Position numbers and translations under genes: made by a program. Below the pieces are notes generated by a model that saw nothing but the letters and a program-made list of their open reading frames with translations, had not been told where the DNA came from and did not search any database. A DNA stretch of 64,000 bases, from the NCBI GenBank assembly GCA_006538405.1, contig BJKQ01000010.1, positions 806,001-870,000 on the forward strand, given 5' to 3'. How positions within the stretch are numbered: the stretch's first letter is position 1; the number at the start of each line of letters is the position of its first letter. This stretch comes from Hansfordia pulvinata (Eukaryota > Ascomycota > Sordariomycetes > Xylariales). This document shows positions 61,097-64,000 of this stretch, in pieces.

Positions 61097-62851
61097 CACG
61101 AGATCAACCCCGCGTCGTTCTGTTCCGTGGCCCAGCAGGCCGGCCAGCCTTTGCGGATTGGATACCTTGCCTCCATTCGAGTTATCCCCTTACTACCTGG
61201 GCTCGACTCAAAGTACGCACGAGCAGCAGCCAAGACGCCACTGTCACGTCCTGCACATCGAAAGCGGAAAGCCAGCAGCAGACGGCATCCCCCACCCCTG
61301 ACGCCACCACGACACGACGCAGGCACTCGGCCGGTCTCTGGCAGATCCGACAGCCGCCCCTTCGCGCCCTCTGCACACACACACAAGGTGGATGACTGAC
61401 TGCCTGACTGACCGACTGACCGACCGTCTCCCAGCGAGCGTGGTGCAGCCCCGCGGCCCGGGAGACCGCACCTCCGAGCAGGGATGGCACCCGCCCCGCC
61501 TGTCGTCAAGCCGCCCGGCCCGGCCTGGCCCGCCGACTAATGCACGATGCAGACCGGGGTTCGCCTCGCCTCGCCTCGAGCGCGGCTCTCGTAAGCGAGG
61601 CGACGACATGGCGGCGGCGGGGGCCCCGGACCAGGCGGCTCAAGGGCAGACACACTGACTGACAGACTCCCTGGCCATCTTTTGCTTGCTCCCATCACGC
61701 GGGTCCAGCTATCGTCGTCCCGGAAGGCGGGGGGCGGGGGGCCTCATTCCGCCCTTGCGGAGGCCATCACAGCCAGACCCTGCCCTACCCAAAATACTGG
61801 ATGCCCAGGGAGTGGGTTGATCTTCTTGTCGACATGATCAGCGAGCTTGTCCTTACTCGCCTTGCCGTTAGGGAGGGCGCGGTGATTGGTGCCCGCTCCT
61901 GCGTCCATCATCAACGAGCACTGATGACTTGGTGGCGCTTGGGTGCCAGGGCTCTACCGCTCCTACTACTACTGTTCGACCCCTGTCCTCTCGCGATGAA
62001 GCCATCATCGTGCTCGTGTCGCATGCGGCCCTCCCGACGCGGGCAATGTCTTCTCTGCCTTGGGCCGGCACGGCCGACTCGAGATAACCCACAACCCACC
62101 AAAAAGGCCCAAGTAACGTCATGCTTGGTGAGCCTGTGGGCGAAATCGACATGGTCTTGCACGGCGCGCGCAGACTGCCCGTGGCGAGGCGTTGCCTCTG
62201 CCCTCTCGCCTTTCGCTTCGACTTTGGGGGGGAGGGGGGGGCTCAACAGGTTGGCAGGCAACGAACGCGCGTCTCACGTGTGTTGCAACCCCGGAGCGCC
62301 CGGGCCCGGGTTCCCCGTCGCAAGTCACGATCAGCCATCAGTGCGGGCGAGACTGGGTCATGGAGGAGGAGGGCAAGCAGCATCTGTGCTCGGAGCCGCC
62401 ACTTATGAATGACCCCGGGCGTCGTCTCCACAGATGCTTACAGGTTGAAGAGGGAGAAGATGTAAAGATAGAAAAGAAAAAAAAAAGAGCAAGAACAAGA
62501 AGAACAGCCGGCACGGTATCTATCAAGATGTATAGAGTTTCAAAAGCCCCAGGGCAACAACAAAAATACAGACTGACCCGGGTTCACGAAAGGGGGCGAA
62601 CGAACAAAAGGGAAAGGGGTAACGAAGCGGAGGAAGTAGATTGCCCGACGCCACGATCTGACATCAGCTTGCGTAAGGCTCGCCGCCATCTTACAAGATC
62701 TACAAACACACACTTGGCGGCCGAGGATTATTACCTTCCGGTCAAGAGCGCGACTTGGGAAACGTGCGGTCGATGCCGTGTTTTCCATGATTAGCGGTGC
62801 TGTGATCTGCAGAACTCGACTTCCTACCAGCCAGCCGGCCAGAAAGTCATG

Positions 62852-62863
62852 TTTTAAATAGAG
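62852..62863 (+). promoter_or_regulatory. TATA-like element of the secreted-protein gene
   Basis: TTTTAAATAGAG lies about 165 bases upstream of the ATG at 63025. It is followed by a pyrimidine-rich leader (TCTCCCTCTTG, CCCCCCTCC) typical of strongly expressed fungal genes. The call rests on sequence only. Confidence 0.4.
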
Positions 62864-63024
62864 CGCAGCGCTTCAAGCTCTGCTTCGGTCCCAGAGCTCA
62901 AGTTCATCGCGCTTCCTTGACGACATCTCTCCCTCTTGTTAGCCCCCCTCCTTATTGGTCCTCCCCTCCTGAAACCCAACTCGAAAGCTCTCAGCTCCAG
63001 TTTCCCAGCTTCCCCACAGTAATC

Positions 63025-63332
63025 ATGAACTTCGCTGTCATGACTCTCGCCATGGTGTCCAGCCTCGGCCTGGCCGCCATGGGTGCGCCCCAGGCCGCGC
63101 CCAGAGGGGTGATGGACAGGTTGTCCGATCTCGTCAACAGGTAAGCCAACAGACCTCGCTCGCGCACCCCCCCCCCCCCCCTCCTCCCTCTTTGATCCTT
63201 CGCCATGCTTATCACCAGAGGAACAGTCGTCACGCGGCGTGCGGTAAGGACTTTAGCAGTATGACCACGTGCGAGCAGTCGGGGTGCCCATCCTGCAAAG
63301 CCATCTTTGCTGAGGCTACGTGCGACTGCTGA
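63025..63332 (+). CDS. Small secreted cysteine-rich protein, unknown family
   Basis: Two exons, 63025-63140 and 63221-63332, with an 80-bp intron, giving 75 residues. The N-terminus MNFAVMTLAMVSSLGLAAMG is a clear signal peptide, so the protein should be secreted. The mature part has six cysteines: C46-x9-C56-x4-C61-x2-C64-x8-C73-x1-C75, ending EATCDC, which suggests three disulfides. The donor is GTAAGC. Two AG dinucleotides lie two bases apart at the acceptor. Only the second (ending 63220) gives an open frame; the first leads to a stop within 16 codons. The intron contains a C15 run. I do not recognise the family. Size, signal peptide and cysteine density match fungal effector or antimicrobial-type secreted proteins, but function is not known. 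It has a TATA-like element and pyrimidine-rich leader. Confidence 0.8.
63167..63181 (+). repeat. Poly-C tract inside an intron, 15 bases
   Basis: A run of 15 C inside the intron of the small secreted protein gene. It does not affect the coding frame but could alter the intron length between strains. Confidence 0.85.
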
Positions 63333-64000
63333 TTCTTCACGTCACGTCTTGGGGGTCCCAGCCGGGAGTTCGCTTATCACGGGCCTGGAAGAATTTTCGC
63401 TGGCAAGAAAGGGATAGAGCCCTGGGGTCTAGTAGGAGCCGCAGCTGCTGTAGAAGTGACGCGAGGATGTATGTCATGGCGACGACTCGAACCGTAAAGG
63501 ACGGGGGACTGGTCACTCAACACGAGTCCTGTACATGTAACAAACCTAGAAATGAACATCCGTGGGAACCCCCACTTACACGCTGGCCACGGGTCTGGCC
63601 TTGGGCGCCGTGGCGGGTCGACTGCGAGTGTGAAGTGCTGGTGAGGTTGTCGCTTGGTCAAATGTCCACTCTGTGTCTTTTAGCTGCGCCGAGCAGCCAG
63701 TCTACCCAAGTCAGTCCAGTGGCATTCACCGGTGCCTTGGCCCTGCTTCTGCCAGTTGGCAGTGGACCCTTACTCACCCCCAAGCCTCACGACCGATATA
63801 GTGCGCGTATCGCGAGAGTCCCGGGCCGGCGCTTCCAGGGGCTGTGCCGCGCGCTCTGCGCTGAAGGCCTGCAGGCCGAGGAAAGGGGGGAAAGCACAGC
63901 GGTCACCCATTGTAAATCCACGGCCGGCCACGAGGGGCTGCGCCATCCGCACGGAGGTTATGGGGTACACCCAGCCCAGCAGAGTCCGAGACGGATGGGA
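63333..64000. other. Right-end intergenic sequence
   Basis: About 670 bases that should begin with the 3' untranslated region of the small secreted protein gene. No further gene or RNA is recognisable before the window ends. Confidence 0.55.

Larger units (their letters stand above)
59866..62851. other. Gene-free stretch between hydrophobin and secreted-protein genes
   Basis: 3 kb separating two divergently transcribed secreted-protein genes (hydrophobin to the left, cysteine-rich protein to the right). It should contain both promoters. Microsatellites are dense: CT at 60083-60102, GGAC/AGAC at 60293-60326, TTC at 60477, ATCC/TCCA tetramers near 60800-60846, ACACG pentamers at 61061 and GACT/GACC at 61392-61425. 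A 203-codon frame at 61801-62412 has no domain and is overlapped on the other strand; I do not accept it as a gene. Confidence 0.5.

Overview
This window looks like nuclear DNA of a filamentous ascomycete (Pezizomycotina, most likely Sordariomycetes, perhaps Hypocreales). The evidence is short introns of about 50-105 bp with GTRNGT donors, CTAAC/CTGAC branch sites and YAG acceptors; a Pac2-type WOPR regulator; a hydrophobin; and a fungal-type F-box protein. The placement below class level is inference. The DNA is GC-rich, with no transposon, rRNA, tRNA, CRISPR or RIP-like AT-rich block that I could recognise.

Gene density is very low: I can support nine protein genes in 64 kb. From left to right: (i) 1-13 kb, no supported gene; (ii) a Pac2-type WOPR transcription factor (13912-15231, +) with a uORF and a possible leader intron; (iii) 15.2-24.1 kb, no gene; (iv) an F-box protein (24125-25705, +); (v) a two-exon C2H2 transcription factor (28207-30510, -); (vi) 30.5-44.0 kb, no gene, rich in microsatellites; (vii) a DHA1-type MFS transporter (44034-45694, -) and a GFA-domain protein (46525-47339, -); (viii) 47.3-53.3 kb, no gene; (ix) a CYP52-like P450 (53276-55142, +) converging on a PAF-acetylhydrolase-like lipase (55833-57718, -), then a hydrophobin (59321-59665, -) and a 75-residue secreted six-cysteine protein (63025-63332, +).

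No classic biosynthetic cluster is visible. The right-hand 10 kb groups functions that act on lipids or the cell surface (fatty-acid or alkane hydroxylase, phospholipase-like esterase, hydrophobin, small secreted protein). That is suggestive for surface or host interaction, but co-regulation is not shown.

Three things stand out beyond the genes. First, a short motif (ACTCGTA / TACGAGT), sometimes fused to GGTACCTAG into a 17-bp composite, is scattered through the intergenic DNA. Second, G/C homopolymers of 12-24 bases are unusually frequent. Third, three neighbouring genes (MFS, GFA, PAF-AH) each need one or two single-base insertions to read through, always the same sign and mostly at G/C-rich runs. 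This points to consensus errors or to shared decay. Amino-acid homorepeats interrupt most of the proteins.
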